Source of the DNA: Ficedula albicollis
Taxonomy: Eukaryota > Chordata > Aves > Passeriformes > Muscicapidae
NCBI RefSeq assembly: GCF_000247815.1
Contig: NC_021671.1
Coordinates: forward strand, 21,008,038 to 21,072,037
Length of the DNA stretch: 64,000 bases
Direction: 5' to 3'
Shown: positions 27,092-41,700 of the stretch, in pieces
How the letters are laid out: each line of letters begins with the position of its first letter
Numbering within the stretch: position 1 is the stretch's first letter
The notes under the pieces: model-generated
Told to the model about the DNA's origin: nothing
Databases searched by the model: none
The model's input: only the letters and a program-made list of their open reading frames with translations
Translations under genes and position numbers: made by a program

Positions 27092-29396
27092 AATAAAAAA
27101 AGATCTGACAATGACATCTATTATGATGATTAATTGCTGTTGATGCTTTAGCAGAGACATGCAGTGAAAATAGAAATAAATTTCATTCTGATTTACATCT
27201 GAGGGATAAATGATTATTTTACTACAAGTACTGTTTAAGCAAAGAGATTCTCTCTCACAAAGGTAGCATATCCGGGACTGAAGGAAACTTTTCATGCTTT
27301 TGCCAGCATTCTAATGAAATCACAGCTCAGGGGCCAGCAAGTAAAGCATGAGATTTCATGCCTGGCTGTAAAAACTTAGATGCCCTGACTGATTCTCAAT
27401 ATGATGTTTGGGTAAAGAGATGGAGGTAAACAGGTGTGTCAGGGGGTAAAGGGGTATGTCAGGTGTAAAGTATCAATATTAGTTGAGTTTTCATCTTGAG
27501 ACTAGGGAAAGTAAAGCACGAGTATGGGCACTGAAGAAGTGGTGGGAAAATCCTTCATTGAGGGAGTATTTTAGATAAATGAATGTGATGTTTATTGTGG
27601 AATCTGGGTTGACTAACAGAAAAATTGCTAGCCTAAAGACAGACTGTCAACCATACTTGTAGTAATATCTACTATCTAATCTATTATTAGCCTAGTAGCC
27701 CTCTTAAAATTCCTCTGTTGTTGCACTTTTGGGAATCTGACGAATTTTAATTGCCTTGACTCCTGCAAACCAACTGATGCTCATTCAGGAACTGGTCATG
27801 AGATCACTGGTGGTAGGGGAATACTTGGCTGTGTAGTCTAGTGCAAATGCTTTGTCACAAGAGCATGAACTTGGTGAGGCCAAAATCCTCTTCTTATGCA
27901 GTGGAGCCACAAGTGAGTTATCTGTCCCAAAAGAGTTGAATGAATATCATTACACTAAGCCCCTGGCCACAAGTTCATGATTCCCAATATACTGTATAGA
28001 GAGACTATTTTAGATGTATTTATTGAGTGTCTTACAACTTTTATTGGTATTGTTTTTCATTTTTCTCAACTTGTAAGCCGAACAACTTCAGTATCATGAG
28101 GCTGAATGTTTATGCCTCAGGGAAAGAGGAAAATTATAACTAAAGAAGTATTGAAACCATTAGGAATGGACATTAGGAATAACTTTTCTGTGCAGTATAT
28201 TATTTAATGATCTTCAAGTCATATATTGGGCAGCAAAAAGAAATGCTCTAGTCCACTGGATAATGATAATTTCCAGCTTTTGTGTGGTACACTGTTGTTT
28301 CCAACACTCCATATGTCACCAGGAAGCCAAATTTGTTTCTCTTGTGCATTTTGAGTTATAGACAATATATCCAGGAGACAGAATGAAAAATAAATTGTAT
28401 ATTTTTCAGCTCATTGTATTTTTTAAGTCAGCCTCTCATAATTTTATATAATCTTGGAAATTTTCTCATTTTCACTCATATATTTTTGTTCCTCTATCAT
28501 TTGTTTTATTGCTTTCTTCCCTATCATCGTGCTTTCTGCTAATTCCACCTGCATATCAACAGTGTTTTAGCTTGTAGAAAAGCCATAACTAAATGTCTAA
28601 ATACAATAAAGTGACACATATTACATGATCTCCCTGTAATTAATTAATTAATTGCCTGCTGAAGCTCTTCTGGGCAAGGAAGTTGTATTTGCAGAAAAGG
28701 GTTAGCAAGTAGTGAGCAGTCAAGGTGATGGAAAAAAATGTGAAATACACGTGTCATTGCTCTGAAGAGTGCAGTGCAGGCCTTTTCTTGGTACTTCCTC
28801 TGTCTCTGTTTCCCTGTTTAGGTAGAGGTGTGTCTGCTAATATATTGCAATCACACATCTCTGGCAAGACAGGTCTGTCACCAAATGCTTAACTATTACA
28901 TTGTATAGAAAAGGAACGAGGAAAGAGTAAAACAAGCTTTTCTTATACTGCATCTTTCCATTACTATCAGTAATGTAATCCTCATTTTCTAACGTTTTCA
29001 CATAACACTTGATATATGATATGGAAGCTTCAATATTGTGGGAGTTATTTTAACATTTTTAGAAGGTATGTGCACAAACCTTTGTCACCTCCACTTTTCT
29101 AGGCTGAAAATGCAGGATCGGTGCTCTGTAAAATCGTCAAGTGTTTTATGTAATGTGAACATAGTAGTCAGTATTGCTATGGCTTTAAGTAATGCAATAA
29201 GTACATAGGTGCTAAACTACTGCAAGGGAAGTGTTCTCCCTTCTGAAGACCCTTGACCACCCTGTGCTAAGCAAACTTCAGGCACTCGGACCCATTTGGT
29301 ATGCGGGGAGTTAACTAAATTAAGCTTCCTTCCATTTAGCCCCTGTCACCAGGAATGCACTTTGTGTTTACCTATATAAGGAAACCTGTTGGACCT
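27092..29396. other. Non-coding DNA upstream of the CpG island
   Basis: AT-rich. It contains a short (TAAT)n tract at 28637-28653 and no recognised genes, RNAs or mobile elements. Composition changes sharply to GC-rich at about 29397. Confidence 0.65.
29372..29380 (+). promoter_or_regulatory. TATA-like box at the edge of the CpG island
   Basis: The motif ctatataag matches the vertebrate TATA-box pattern well. It lies about 25-30 bp upstream of the abrupt start of CpG-rich sequence, so initiation near 29400 is possible. Most CpG-island promoters lack a TATA box and a chance match in AT-rich DNA is quite possible. The assignment is tentative. Confidence 0.3.
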
Positions 29397-29453
29397 AAAG
29401 GGCTCGGCGGGGCTGTCCGTGCCTGCGAGAGGGGCGAGGGCTGGCGGCGGGCG

Positions 29454-29929
<476 letters not shown>

Positions 29930-29935
29930 GTATGG
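29930..29935 (+). other. Candidate 5' splice donor of exon 1
   Basis: CAG|gtatgg matches the donor pattern MAG|GTRNGN. It lies immediately after the four-codon candidate exon, within the CpG island. It defines a phase-0 intron if used. Confidence 0.4.
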
Positions 29936-30062
29936 CAGGCGGGTCCTCGCAGCTGGGGGTGGTTGGGTCGGGGGAGGTTTGTCGTTCCAGCTGTGGTTTG
30001 TTCCCTCTGGAGCGGGCTGTGGGTTCCGTGCGGCTGCGGAGCTGCGGGAGCGGCTCCCGTAA

Positions 30063-30877
30063 CTTATCTGAGTTTCCATGTGCTCCCAAGTCGGATGCAC
30101 CTTCGTTTTACTGCAGGGATTCTCAAACTTTCTTAGCTCTGATGCTGAGACTGCAAATAAAGCTGAGATGCTTTGGTCAGTTGGCTGAAGCGCTGCAAAT
30201 CCATGGTGTTATCATCCTAGTAGATTTGGGAAAAGAAGTTCTTGACGTGTTTATTATTTGGTTTTTTTTGTTTTGTTTTGGTTTTTTTTTTTAAATCTTA
30301 AAACATGCTTTTTACAAAAGGTGCACTCCTTTAGCATGTCTAGGGTTTTGGTGAGTTTTATTCGGATGTGTGTGAATGCAGTAAATCAGCATAGCTGGAA
30401 TATGTTTGTTACGATACAGGGAGTTCCTGTTGCAATAAAGATTTTGCAGTGAGTTGAAAAATACACTTCAGGTACTGTTATAGGAAATGTAAGCTAAACA
30501 GGTTCTACTACCATAGGGATTACCGAGTTCGAAACAAGGATTTGTATTATTTAGGAAGTATTTGCACAGTGTGATTACATTTTAAAAATAGGCTTTCAGT
30601 AAAATCTTCAGAAAGATGGAGAAATCTTTCCCTGAAGATTTTAATCAGGACATAATGAAAAATAAAGTTGAAAACAAATTTCAAATAGGTCTCTAGGTGT
30701 AAGAATACTGGTGTGAAGTCCATCAGGACAGTTGCTGTTAAATAGCACATGTTCATTGAGGAACTGTATTTAAGTTTTCTGCCATTGTGGTGTAAAACAT
30801 AGGAATGGAAAAATATTTTCAGTTGATCTCTTGGAGTACCTTCTAAGGAAAAAATGTTGCAGAGAACTAGTCAGGTG
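30063..30877. other. Presumed start of intron, nothing recognised
   Basis: Composition falls back to AT-rich after about 30070. T/G-rich runs occur at 30260-30295. There is no gene or repeat family. Confidence 0.5.
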
Positions 30878-30989
30878 GAGTGCATTTTCAGAATGAGTTT
30901 TGTTTTTCTGGCATTAGAGACTGATAGATATATGAGTGCATTTTCAGAATGAGTTTTGTTTTTCTCACATTAGAGACTGATAGATATAC
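30878..30989. repeat. Direct tandem duplication, two copies of a 56-bp unit
   Basis: Copy 1 is 30878-30933 and copy 2 is 30934-30989, both starting gagtgcattttcagaatgag and ending actgatagatata. They differ at about four positions (ctggcatt/ctcacatt and the last bases). Confidence 0.95.
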
Positions 30990-33900
30990 GATTACTTTCC
31001 TCTTATTTTCATGGTTATTCATATTTATGTGCACCACAGGCATGTGAATGCACTCATTATGGGAGATGTAGCTACATCTTTCCTAGCCGTCAAAGTGGGA
31101 AAATAAAATTCCTAGGAGGTTAGAAACTTACAATGAAGATGATTATTATTTTAAAAACCTATTTTTTCTAAATAGCTGTAATTTTTATGAATTAATGTCT
31201 CCCTGAGATTAGTAATATAGCATTACCTGGTTAAAATTAATTTGGAATAAAGAAAGAATTAAGTCATTTGTGTTCATAGAGATTGTCATTAATTTCTGTG
31301 AAAGACTTTTTGTTAGTTTCTGACTTTGAATGTTGAGTGAGGTTTCAATGGGAATGACAGAGGGTAGCTGTAGTAGTTCCAGTAGAGACTTTTATAGGAG
31401 CTTCAACACCACAAAGTATATGGCAAGTTCCTAAATACCTATTTCAGGGCTGAAGCTAATGGGTTCTTTGTGATGAATCATCTTTGGTTGTGGTGGAAGC
31501 CACCATGGCAAAGAAAGCAAGGATGGTGGACCAGAACCATAAATTTCACTTGTTGCACTTCAGTCCTGGTGGTTTTGTGGAATATCGTTATTATTTTGAA
31601 TTGAAAAGGAGTACAGAGAAAGGACTTGTAAGAGGGCTGTTAGTAAAGCATAAATTTAAAGGGCAAGAGAAGACTCCAGGGAAACATGCTCTTAAATCAC
31701 CTTTTCCAAGTCTCATTTCAGGAAATTGCATTGCCCCCATCAGTTTGTCTAGCTGTGTTGCAATCATTAATGGTCTTTTGATTTCCCAGTGCCAAGCAAG
31801 GTAGGAAGGTGGTTCAAAGTCTCTGCAGTGTATTTGGGGTTGACAGGAGCCTGCTGTGTCCCAGGATGTGAGCAGTTTCTGTGTGGCCAGGCTGGGCAGG
31901 GCTGCCTGTCCCTTGGTGAGCTCTGTGCCTGTGACCCTGCCGAGGGACACGGGGGGAGGAGTTGGCTCTCACTCCTTCCAGCCGAGTGCCTGCCTCTGCC
32001 ACCCGCAGGAGATGTGTAATGATGTGGCTTCAGCACCTGCAGCATCAGGGGCACTGCCTAAAACCAGCGTCTGCCCCAGGGATTTACCTCAGCTTGGTGC
32101 TGTGCCTGTGGTGTCACACAAGTTCCCATTAACCTGCATGCACAAAAAGCAAATTAGTTTCAGACCAAAACTGATGGTTGGGAGATATAGCCCAGGGAAA
32201 TTTTATGCTTGTTTACAGTGAGAAAAAAATTTAAAAGCAAATAAAATTTAAAATATTTTTTTCCCATTTAAAATATGGGATAGACATTGTGCTTTATCTA
32301 AAATCGCTAGAAAATGCAGTGACTGTGACTGGATTGCCATTCTCTGACCTGAGCTCCTGCAAGTCAGCCTGCTACCCTAGGCATGGATCTCTAACCATGT
32401 TAATAGGTGATGAGATTTGTTCTCTGATTAAAGAGGAAAGAGCTAAAGGCATTCTGACCCTGTTTAAAGATATTTTTTTCCATTAATTCAAGGATTCCTT
32501 TGTATTAATTTTAATGTCAGAACTGCGTTCAGAGTGCAGTAATGGTGTTGTGTTGCACTGTATATTTTGAGGATGAATGTTAAACTCAGGTGAAGGCAAT
32601 GAGCACATAAAGTCTGTGCATACACCTGTGGTGCCAGCTTTAGCTGTGTAACTCAGGACGGAAGGAAAGTAGAAATACTTGGACTTGATGGTACTGATAA
32701 TGAACCAAAATTATCTTCTGCCTTGATAATGTGTCACTGATGGGTTAATTAATGAGAACTGTTATTAATTGGTCACTTTTTAAATCAGAAAGTGTTCTAT
32801 GTATTTAGCATATAGTATCATAAAATTTTTGTTTAGAAATAAAAGAACATACTAAATGTCTTCAATGTTTTTCCACATTTAGTAATCTGCTCATCCTAAA
32901 AACAAAGTTAGGGCACTTTTTTTCGTAGGCTTGCTTGACTTTCATTCCATCACCTCATTTTTGCTTTCATTTTCTGATTTGTGTATAATTTGGAGCTGAG
33001 TAGCTGACTCCTCTTACACATTGTCAGGAGGCAGTTTGGTACATCGTGTTTTTTCCTGATATCTTTACACATATTCAGTTAAAAAAGACAAACCTTTCAA
33101 AGGTGTAACTGGAGAGCTTGAAATAATAAAAGAACATGCTGTACTAGTTGCATGCTCCCTTTACGATTTTGTTAAAGGCTTTACCATTCCATTATGCTAT
33201 CATTTTGTAGTGTAAGCATTTTATATGGCATGTGTGATTTCATTGCCCTTAAGTGACCTTAGTAAATTCCTTATTTCCCCTGAAGCACATACCTAATTGA
33301 AAATTGCCATCTGCAGTTGAAGAGCTCTAAGAATAACTCAGGATGGAGATGGGTGTCTAGAGAGCAAGGCAAAATCACCTTTTCTGTAGAATTCACTGTG
33401 TTGCATGAAGTAAAATACTGTTTTGTAGATGAATTATAAGGAATTATAGGAAAGGCATCTTTATCTGTCTGCCCAGTTCATCTACTTAATACTGTTCTCC
33501 AGAGATAACGTGATCCACAAAAGGTGTGCGCTGCCTGATTTTTTTAAACCTTTTTTAAAACTTGCCTCTCTCCTTTCAGCCTTTGGTAAATGTATTTGGA
33601 ATTTAAAGTTAAAAATACCATTTCAAATCTGAGCTGGGCTCTCTAGCCCAGCAGCTGTCCTCACACTGCAGTGCCTTGCTTGGCTCTGGTGTGCCACTTT
33701 CAGGATACAGTTATGATGGTTGCAGTCTGCAACCACAACCTAAAAATGAGATGATGTGTTCCTCATGAGAAACCTCTGGCCTGGCATTGCATTAATTACA
33801 GCTCCTATGAGTATAAGTGCTTAAGAGTCACGAAAATGAAGGAGGCAAAAAGCTGGACAGCTGAGTAATGGCTTAAGGAGGCACTTCCTTAGATGAGAGA

Positions 33901-36900
33901 ACTTTAAACTGTGCTCTGGATTAGAAGTCTGTGACATCTGTATATTTGTTCACTATATTGTGTAATGTAATTGTTTAGGACAGGAAAAATGCAAGTATTT
34001 TAATTAAAAAGGGTTGGGAAATATTAAGTGTGAAAAGTCTGTGATGAAGATGTAGAGTTTTTATCCTGTCTTCCTTGTGTTTATTCATTCCAAAAACTTG
34101 AGAAAATGACTAGGCTGAAAATTAATCCTTCACAAATTCTCTAGTCCTGTGTTACCTCGCAAATAGTCTTATTTATGAAAGCTTTAAATCTATTTTTTCT
34201 GTATTAATTCTAAGTTATGTTTCAAAACCATTTATCAGGGTTAGTGCTTTGGAATACACACTGTTTTGAGACTCATAAGGGGAAGGTATTAAAAATATGC
34301 AACCTGTGTTAGGGTCTGAGTTTACCAGCTGCTTAGGAAGTATTTCCCTGCTGTTCTCAATTTTCTTCTTTCATTAAAAATATTAATATTAAATCTAAGT
34401 TTTGATGGTGTGGCAAGTAATCAAGAGAAGACAAATATTTTATTGCAAATTTTGTGTGATTCCATATTTTAATTTTTTTCACAGTAAGTGTATTTCATGT
34501 TCAGCAAGATATCTAGAAATATACTTGGGTCTAAAAGTCTGTACAAAGGTAGATGCATGTTTTCTAATCTATCTATATCTATGATTGTAACATATGTTCA
34601 ATCTCATATGCATCTAAAATCTCTGCTGATTTTTTTAGTAAAGTTACTGTTTCATGTGATTGTGTGCACAGAGACTGGAATAATTGGTACTTGGTTTTAG
34701 GCAAATCAGGATTTTCCTTGAAAAAACTGATAATCTTCCATTTATGGGTTCATTAGGGGGTAGAAGTTAAGTTGCACTCTCTTTTCTCTAGTAGTTTCAC
34801 TCAATGGTGTTTCTGCATTGGTCCTCTGAAAGCTGGATTTAGGGAGAAGGCATATTTAAAAAAACCAGCCTCTTTCACTAGATCTTATGTTAAGTTCAGC
34901 TTCGTTTAGCACTCATGATGTTGACATTCAGTGTTATGAAAGAAAGGCCATTTTTGACCTCTTGTGCACAGTTGCAGCCATTGCAGTGGGCTGAGAGAGC
35001 TCTGCTTGGTGATGCACTGGATTGCAGAGTGCTCAGGGTATCAGTTTGAAAGTGCCACGACTTGTCTGCTGTGCTCCTCCAGTGATGCATGTGCTCCTGC
35101 TGCTGTTTCTAACATTGCTGTTTTGTAGCTGCCTAGACTGGAAAATTCCATATGAAACCTCAGATCTGGCCTCCTGAGGTGGATTTTTTTTTTTGAGAAA
35201 TTTAATTTCACTATGTATGAAACAACATGAATGTTCCTGCTGTTAATTCTGTAAAATGAGTAGTTGTTTTACTATAGTGTTCATGTCTTAGTTGTCTCCT
35301 TCATGGGAAATTCCATTCAATTTTAGTTGGGAAGTTTAGGCATTAGCAGTTAGTTATGGATTCTTACCTTAAGTACAGGGTGGTTTGGGATATCCTATTG
35401 GTTGTGGTTCAAAGTTATGTAGCTGTGCTTAACACTCCAGTGGGAAAATTCTGGCCATGTTGCATTTTGCCTTTGATATGTTGCCATGCCACCACCGTTA
35501 ATGCAAGCTTAGACTGCAAACATCTGTTTGCTTTTATTGCACATGTGTTGTTAAGGATGTTCAGTTTTTACATGATGTGAATCACTGGACTCAATGAGCA
35601 TGTATGATTGGCTTAATAAATAAGCCTTAAATTGAGTCAATAAATTGCATGTCCTAAGTAATGATATATATGATATACACAGAAAAGTGACAACTTCACG
35701 TCTAGACTTGCAAATATTTCATATTTTAGTGGGTTTTTAATGGTTTGAAGGGAGTCACATAAATATCAATACAAAATGAAGGATTGTATGCATCCATATG
35801 TCAGACAAAGATGATGAGAGAAGAGACATGCACCTGATAGAAAACAAAATGATGAAAGCTCTATATCCTCAATTCTAGGATCTCACCATATTTGTGGCAT
35901 GAATGGAACGAACACCTGTTAGAAAAAACACGCATTTTGATATCACCACATATGCTCTAGGGTGCTCTCTTTGATGAGAAGATTACCTGGATCTGGAAAT
36001 AAGTTTAGCTGTCAATCTCAGCAATTTTTCAGCAATACACCATAGGTACACTGAGGTTTCAGAGACCTGCCATGTTGGTTCTAGCATGTACCATTCCACT
36101 TTGCTGGGATGCACAACAAGATTACTTTGGTTTGGGTTAATGAAAGTGAGTGAAATGACTTACAGTTGATAGCTTGTGTTTTAATTTTGGACGTTAAGCT
36201 AATGTGCCTTGAAGGTTTAATTCATCTGTTTCTTTACCACAAGGAGTCTAGTCTAATTTGGACTTTTTCTCTGCTACTTGACAACTAAAGCAACAAAACA
36301 CAAGGAGAAAATGGAAGATTACAGTTGAGCAGAACCATCAGCTGAAAGGCCTTTATTCCCCCGTAGACATTTTAAAGTTGGTATGCAGAATTGCTTTAAT
36401 ATAATAAAAATTAAAACAAAAAGTTCCCTAGAAAGGGCTTGCAAAACCAAAAAGTTTAATTGGTGGAGTCAGTATCATCTGCCAAGTTTCCAGTACAACA
36501 CCCAGGCTGAGGGAGGTAGAACTAAAATTGAAAGTTATTTCACTACTTGGCAAGCTGGTCTGAAATCAAGAAGATATAATGGAATCAGAAGAAGCATGAG
36601 TTTCTATAGTCAGAGAAGAAAATATAATATATTTATAGAAAATGGGGAATAATTCAGCCAGCAGGAGTATCTGTGGGCTACCGCAAATTAGAAAATGAAT
36701 GCAAGTCGCTGATGAGAAAAAATGCTGAATTGTGAAAGCCATTCTGGGAGCCATTAATGAAGGTATTATGAGCAAGGGGATGAGAGACAGACATTTTGCC
36801 CTGTTCTGTTGTGATAAATGCCATCCTGAGTTGTTCATCCAGTTTTATACGTGATACTTTAAGAAATACATGAACAAACTGGAGAAAGACTAATGGAAAG

Positions 36901-38216
36901 CAAACCAAAAATTGTACTAAGGAAATTGATGCAGATTGCAGGAACTGAGTGTGTTTTATTGAAAATCTGGATTCCCAGTGTCCTGTACAAGCATCTTATG
37001 AACTAATATTCTGTCCATCTGCCTTCACCCAGTGGTCCAAGGAGTAGCTGAGCTTTTCCTGATGCCCACTGCTGCCTTCATAGGAGAGCAAAAGATGAAC
37101 ACATTCAGTTCCAGCAGCCACCCCTGCATCTGTCAGCTCATTAGTTCTCCTATCAAAGTGCTACTTGCATGAGCTCAGGGAATTGGTGAGTTGCTGTCTA
37201 GAAAAGAGAATAAATGTCACAGCAATTATTTGTTCTTCATCTCTGAGGATGGAACAAAAGGCAATTTGCAGTGATGTTGTGTTTCAGTATATTCTAGGAA
37301 GAACTCTACAGCTGGTGTTTAGGCACTGTGATGGATCACCCAAAGAAGCTGCCAGGTCAGTCTTTGGAGATTTTTCAGACTGAACAAAATTTTTTGTGGA
37401 GGATCTAAGTGTAGTTGGTCCTCACAGTGAGCAAGGAATGACTCCACGAAGACCTTTTCAGACTTACAACTATAGTTGTTGCTGTGACTTTGGCTGTGTC
37501 CCTAGAGTGAAATCTGGAAATATTTTCCGGTTTCAGACCCCAACCTGTCTCATGTCCGTGTCCCAACACTTTAGCAGTGCTTAAGCTGGGCCTGCATTTT
37601 CCTTTCATGTTCACTTTATACCTCCAGTTCTGTACTCTCCTCAGATGCTTGGAGACCAGCAATGAGTCTGGTGTCTCACAGCTGGCCCTTACCTGTAAAG
37701 AAGAGCAGGTTCAGCCTCAGACTGGGATCCACTGCTCCTTCTTTACTGGTTCCAGTACCATAGACTCACTGCTTTAGAGTCTGGGAACTCTGAATGACTG
37801 CATTACTTTAGCTTCTACCCAATTATTAGTCTCAAGAGTTATTGCCAAGACTCCCATTTTAGCATTAGCATCTAGTAACAATAAATGCAGAGATTACATG
37901 AACGAATACAAAACCCGATAAAATCATGGCAAAAGTGTGAATATTACACATGTGAAACCGTTGCCATTTACTCTACAAAATGCACTCCTTTTTCTCTTAC
38001 TATGTAGATCATGTGATGTAGACTGGATGAAAACTGGAACAGCACAATCTGTCAATGTAAAGAAAGCAAGAACATAGTTACTGTAAATAAATGTGGGAAT
38101 TACGTTAGTGGGGGAGAGGAGGCTGTTCTCCTCAGCACTGAATCTAAGTAGGAGGTAGATTGGATGGTTACATGACAAGGTTCTCCTTGGAGAACAGCTC
38201 TGGTTTGTTGTGTAAA
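30990..38216. other. Non-coding stretch, probably intronic or intergenic
   Basis: About 7.2 kb without a recognised gene. A GC-richer patch at 31840-32110 gives overlapping open frames on both strands (up to 121 codons) but no protein-family resemblance. No RNA genes or mobile elements were recognised. Confidence 0.6.
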
Positions 38217-38765
38217 ATGTGTTACTGATGTGCTATGGGCAGCAAATGAGTCTGTCTCCCCTGTTTGTGTGGCAGTGCTGAGTCATTGATTACAGTCAGT
38301 CAATGCTGTTCCCTGCAGTGCTGTATCCATTAATCTCCCTGTGAGAGTACAAGGCATAGCATTCAATCAATAAGGCCCCAGATTAAAGGCAATGATCCAG
38401 GAAAAGGAGAATGTGAAAACAGAAAAACAGGGAAATTGAAGTGGGATTCATTTCTTCTACTTGATAACCTTTCTTTAACCTTCTCATGACTATGTGTTAC
38501 TGATGTGCTATGGGCAGCAAATGAGTCTGTCTCCCCTGTTTGTGTGGCAATGCTGAGTCATTGATTACAGTCAGTCAATGCTGTTCCCTGCAGTGCTGTA
38601 TCCATTAATCTCCCTGTGAGAGTACAAGGCATAGCATTCAATCAATAAGGCCCCAGATTAAAGGCAATGATCCAGGAAAAGGAGAATGTGAAAACAGAAA
38701 AACAGGGAAATTGAAGTGGGATTCATTTCTTCTACTTGATAATCTTTCCATAACCTTCTCATGAC
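38217..38765. repeat. Direct tandem duplication, two copies of a 275-bp unit rich in TF-like motifs
   Basis: Copy 1 is 38217-38491 and copy 2 is 38492-38765, both starting atgtgttactgatgtgctat and ending aaccttctcatgac. About four substitutions separate them. Each copy contains an AP-1-type TGAGTCA (38279-38285 and 38554-38560). This is followed by ttgattacag, cagtcaatg, ccattaatc and ttcaatcaataagg, words typical of homeodomain/PBX-type sites. The block has no open frame of note. The motif density suggests, but does not prove, a duplicated regulatory element. Confidence 0.95.
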
Positions 38766-41700
38766 GCAGCATTTCTGAGGTTAGCTAGTTTCTGAGATCA
38801 TGGTTCATGAGGCTTGTTTACTAAATGAATTCGGTAATGATGGTTAAAATAATTGTTAGTGTCTACTTAATGAAATGCCAAATGCTGAACTGTGGACCTT
38901 CCTAAAATTGGAAAATGATCTCATATTGTGATTTTAAAATATAGGTGAATATTTTTATCAGCAGTAAACCTTTTTACTACCAGAGTCATCCATTTGAATC
39001 AGTCCGTCTGTTCACTTGTCTTGGACTACTTCACTGCGATTTGGAGGAGGTGCAAAGGTGTTACAGCAGAGGTATTTGCTCACAGGAAAAACTGCTTTCT
39101 ACCATGCTGTTCAAAGACATCTCTCAGTGGCAAAGCCTGGAAATGCTTCGCTCCTCCTTTCATAGCTGGGCCTGTTCTTCAGAACTCTTTTTCAGGCCAG
39201 TATTTAACCGGAATGGTGAGACAGTCACTGTGAATTTCACAGCAAAGACTGTGTGGTTGACTGGGGACTCCATCTTGCAAAAGGGATGCCATAATGCATT
39301 CTGCTCATTCCCATTGGAATTTACTGTCTTCCACAGTGGTTTCTGTCTTAATTCAATCCTTATTCTGAGCACAGAGGAAAGGAACGCTTTCTCAGGCAGC
39401 CAATGTGTAACTAAGGAAAAATACTTGGTTTGTGATGGCAATAATTACTACAACCATTAATTACTGTGTTTTCGGTAGAGAAATGTGTTATTTCATATTC
39501 GTCGGCAACATCACTATATGACTTTGAGGTTTAGAAGTTTTGCATCTAAAAATAATTTGCAAAAATTAAATTGATCCAGGCTACTAAAATATTCAATAAT
39601 TTTAGGCAACTGTATAGCCATATGTCTATTCCAACCCAGCTTTTGACATATTGCCTAGAGGAAAATACTCTTTAAAATGTTTGGACAGACTGCATCTAAA
39701 GCTAAAACTTGTTTGAAAGATGACATTCTTCTGAACAAGGTTCAGTATTTCTCCTAGATCGGGATTGGGTCAGTGGTTTTTTATGGTTTTATATTCTGAA
39801 AAAGAAAATCTGAACAATAATGTGCAAGAGTGGAACCAATATTCAACAAAAAATCATTCTGTACTTTCTAAAGAACTGTGTCTCAGCATTTTTCCTCCAC
39901 TGAAATAATTTAACACTAGGTTGAGAAAGATGTGTGCTGCAACCCAGGTTTTGCTGGACTTCAAGGTGTGTGAGGTGTGATGTTAAGCCTTGATTGCTGT
40001 GCCTGTTGTAATCATTACCCCAGACCAAGACCTACAACATCACCATTACAGGGGATGATGGGCTGCCCTCTTCTGAGATCCAGAAACTTCTCTTAACTTT
40101 CTTTAGTGCCAGTGCATAGTTTCTTTTCCTTGCAATTTTCTTCCAAGTGTGATTGCTAGTTTCTATTCTCTCAAGAGCTGGACAAAGCTCATTGATTTAT
40201 AAGCCCAAGAAGAGGGCTTATAGGATTTATAGGCTTTAGGTTTTATCTGTCTTTTTATTACTAACTTGCCCATGGAATGCAAGGTGTGTGCTGGAAACCT
40301 TCCCTCTCCTAAAGAGGCAATGCTATGGCCACAAGGTGACATATCTGTGTGAATATAAACTCATTCCCTCCTAGAGTGCTGAAAAAATGTCACAAAAATC
40401 AGGACTTTGTGGTCCTCTGGGGAGAACTGTCAAAGGCAGGGAGTACCCTGGCTTGTGGACCTAACTAAAGTCCCTCTTACGTTTTACATTTTGAGGATGT
40501 TGACCCAAAAAATCAAGGAATTTTTCCACCCACATGGAGGCTAAAAATGTGACGGATGGAAAACTAAGACTAAATCAAAACAGGCTTTCAAAAGCTTTAA
40601 AAGCTCCATGTAAAGGTGCATCCATAGGCTTCGGGCACTTTCATTAACTTGGTTCTCTTGAAATATGAATAGGTGAAGATAGCAGCTACGTACTGAGATG
40701 TTTGTGTAAGCATAGAACCTGGTTTGTGTTGTTCTTGGATTTTTGAAAAATAAATTTCGTCCAAATGAATCAGTCTTCTACTGTAATTGTTTGGTGCAGA
40801 CTCTGAAGAAATCAGTGTTGTTTACCCCTGGTTCCTAGGCCCTGTGTCTAAGCCACTGTTTGTTTTTCAGTGGAGGGTGAATGGGGATGTATCTGTTGGG
40901 CAGAGTGCTGGGAAGGTGACCGTGTTGCACATTCCCATCTAGGAAAGAATGCTCCCAAGGCCTATTCTGTGCCCTTGAAATCATATGGTCTAACTATGGA
41001 GTGTTCTTTCTGGTGATACATCAGCTGCAGCTAAGAATTCCTTTCTCAGAACGAACAGCGTTTTCAGAACAGTAATATTAGTCTGTCTTCTCTTCCTAGG
41101 GGAAAAAGGGTTAATTTATGAACAATGGGGAGCAGAGAATCATGTGTTCATGGCACCACAAGGTTTCAAGGCTCTGAACACATAAATTGATTGAATAGTC
41201 CATGTAAAGTGAGACTGACCTCGTTTTTAAAACTTGTGGATGTGTAAAAAAACTGTCTGTATTAAAATTCATTAACAGCAACAAATGCATGTACGGGCTG
41301 AAGGCAGGTTTTCTATTGTTTCCTATATTCACTTTTTATGACCTGGCACCATTTTTTCTCATGCTCTCAGATGGGTAGAACTTTTTTATGCACAGTGGTA
41401 ACCACTATAGGTTACGTTGAACATTTGTAAATGAAGCGTGAATTTTCTGTTCTCAATTGCACTGATTTAATTTATCTTTTCAGCTTCTGTGAAGCTTCAG
41501 GGAGAAAGAAAACTTTTAAGATACTATAAAAAGTGAAAAGATCTTGCCTTTTTCTGTTATGACTTGTTAGAAGCCCACACTTGGTTTTGGACAAAGGATT
41601 CCAGACAGCTGGCTTCTCTCCAAAGTGACTTCCAACTTTATTCTTAAAGGAAGAAATCCCAGGTGCAGGAGACTGAAGTAATAGGGGATCTAATATTAAG

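Noticed and set aside
38945..39460. 171-codon plus-strand frame
   Set aside because: No recognisable domain, Ser/Phe/Cys-rich, and no clear splice sites. Frames of this length occur by chance in 64 kb.
40198..40222. Small palindrome tataagccc/gggcttata
   Set aside because: A 9-bp arm is expected by chance in a window of this size, with no transcription context.
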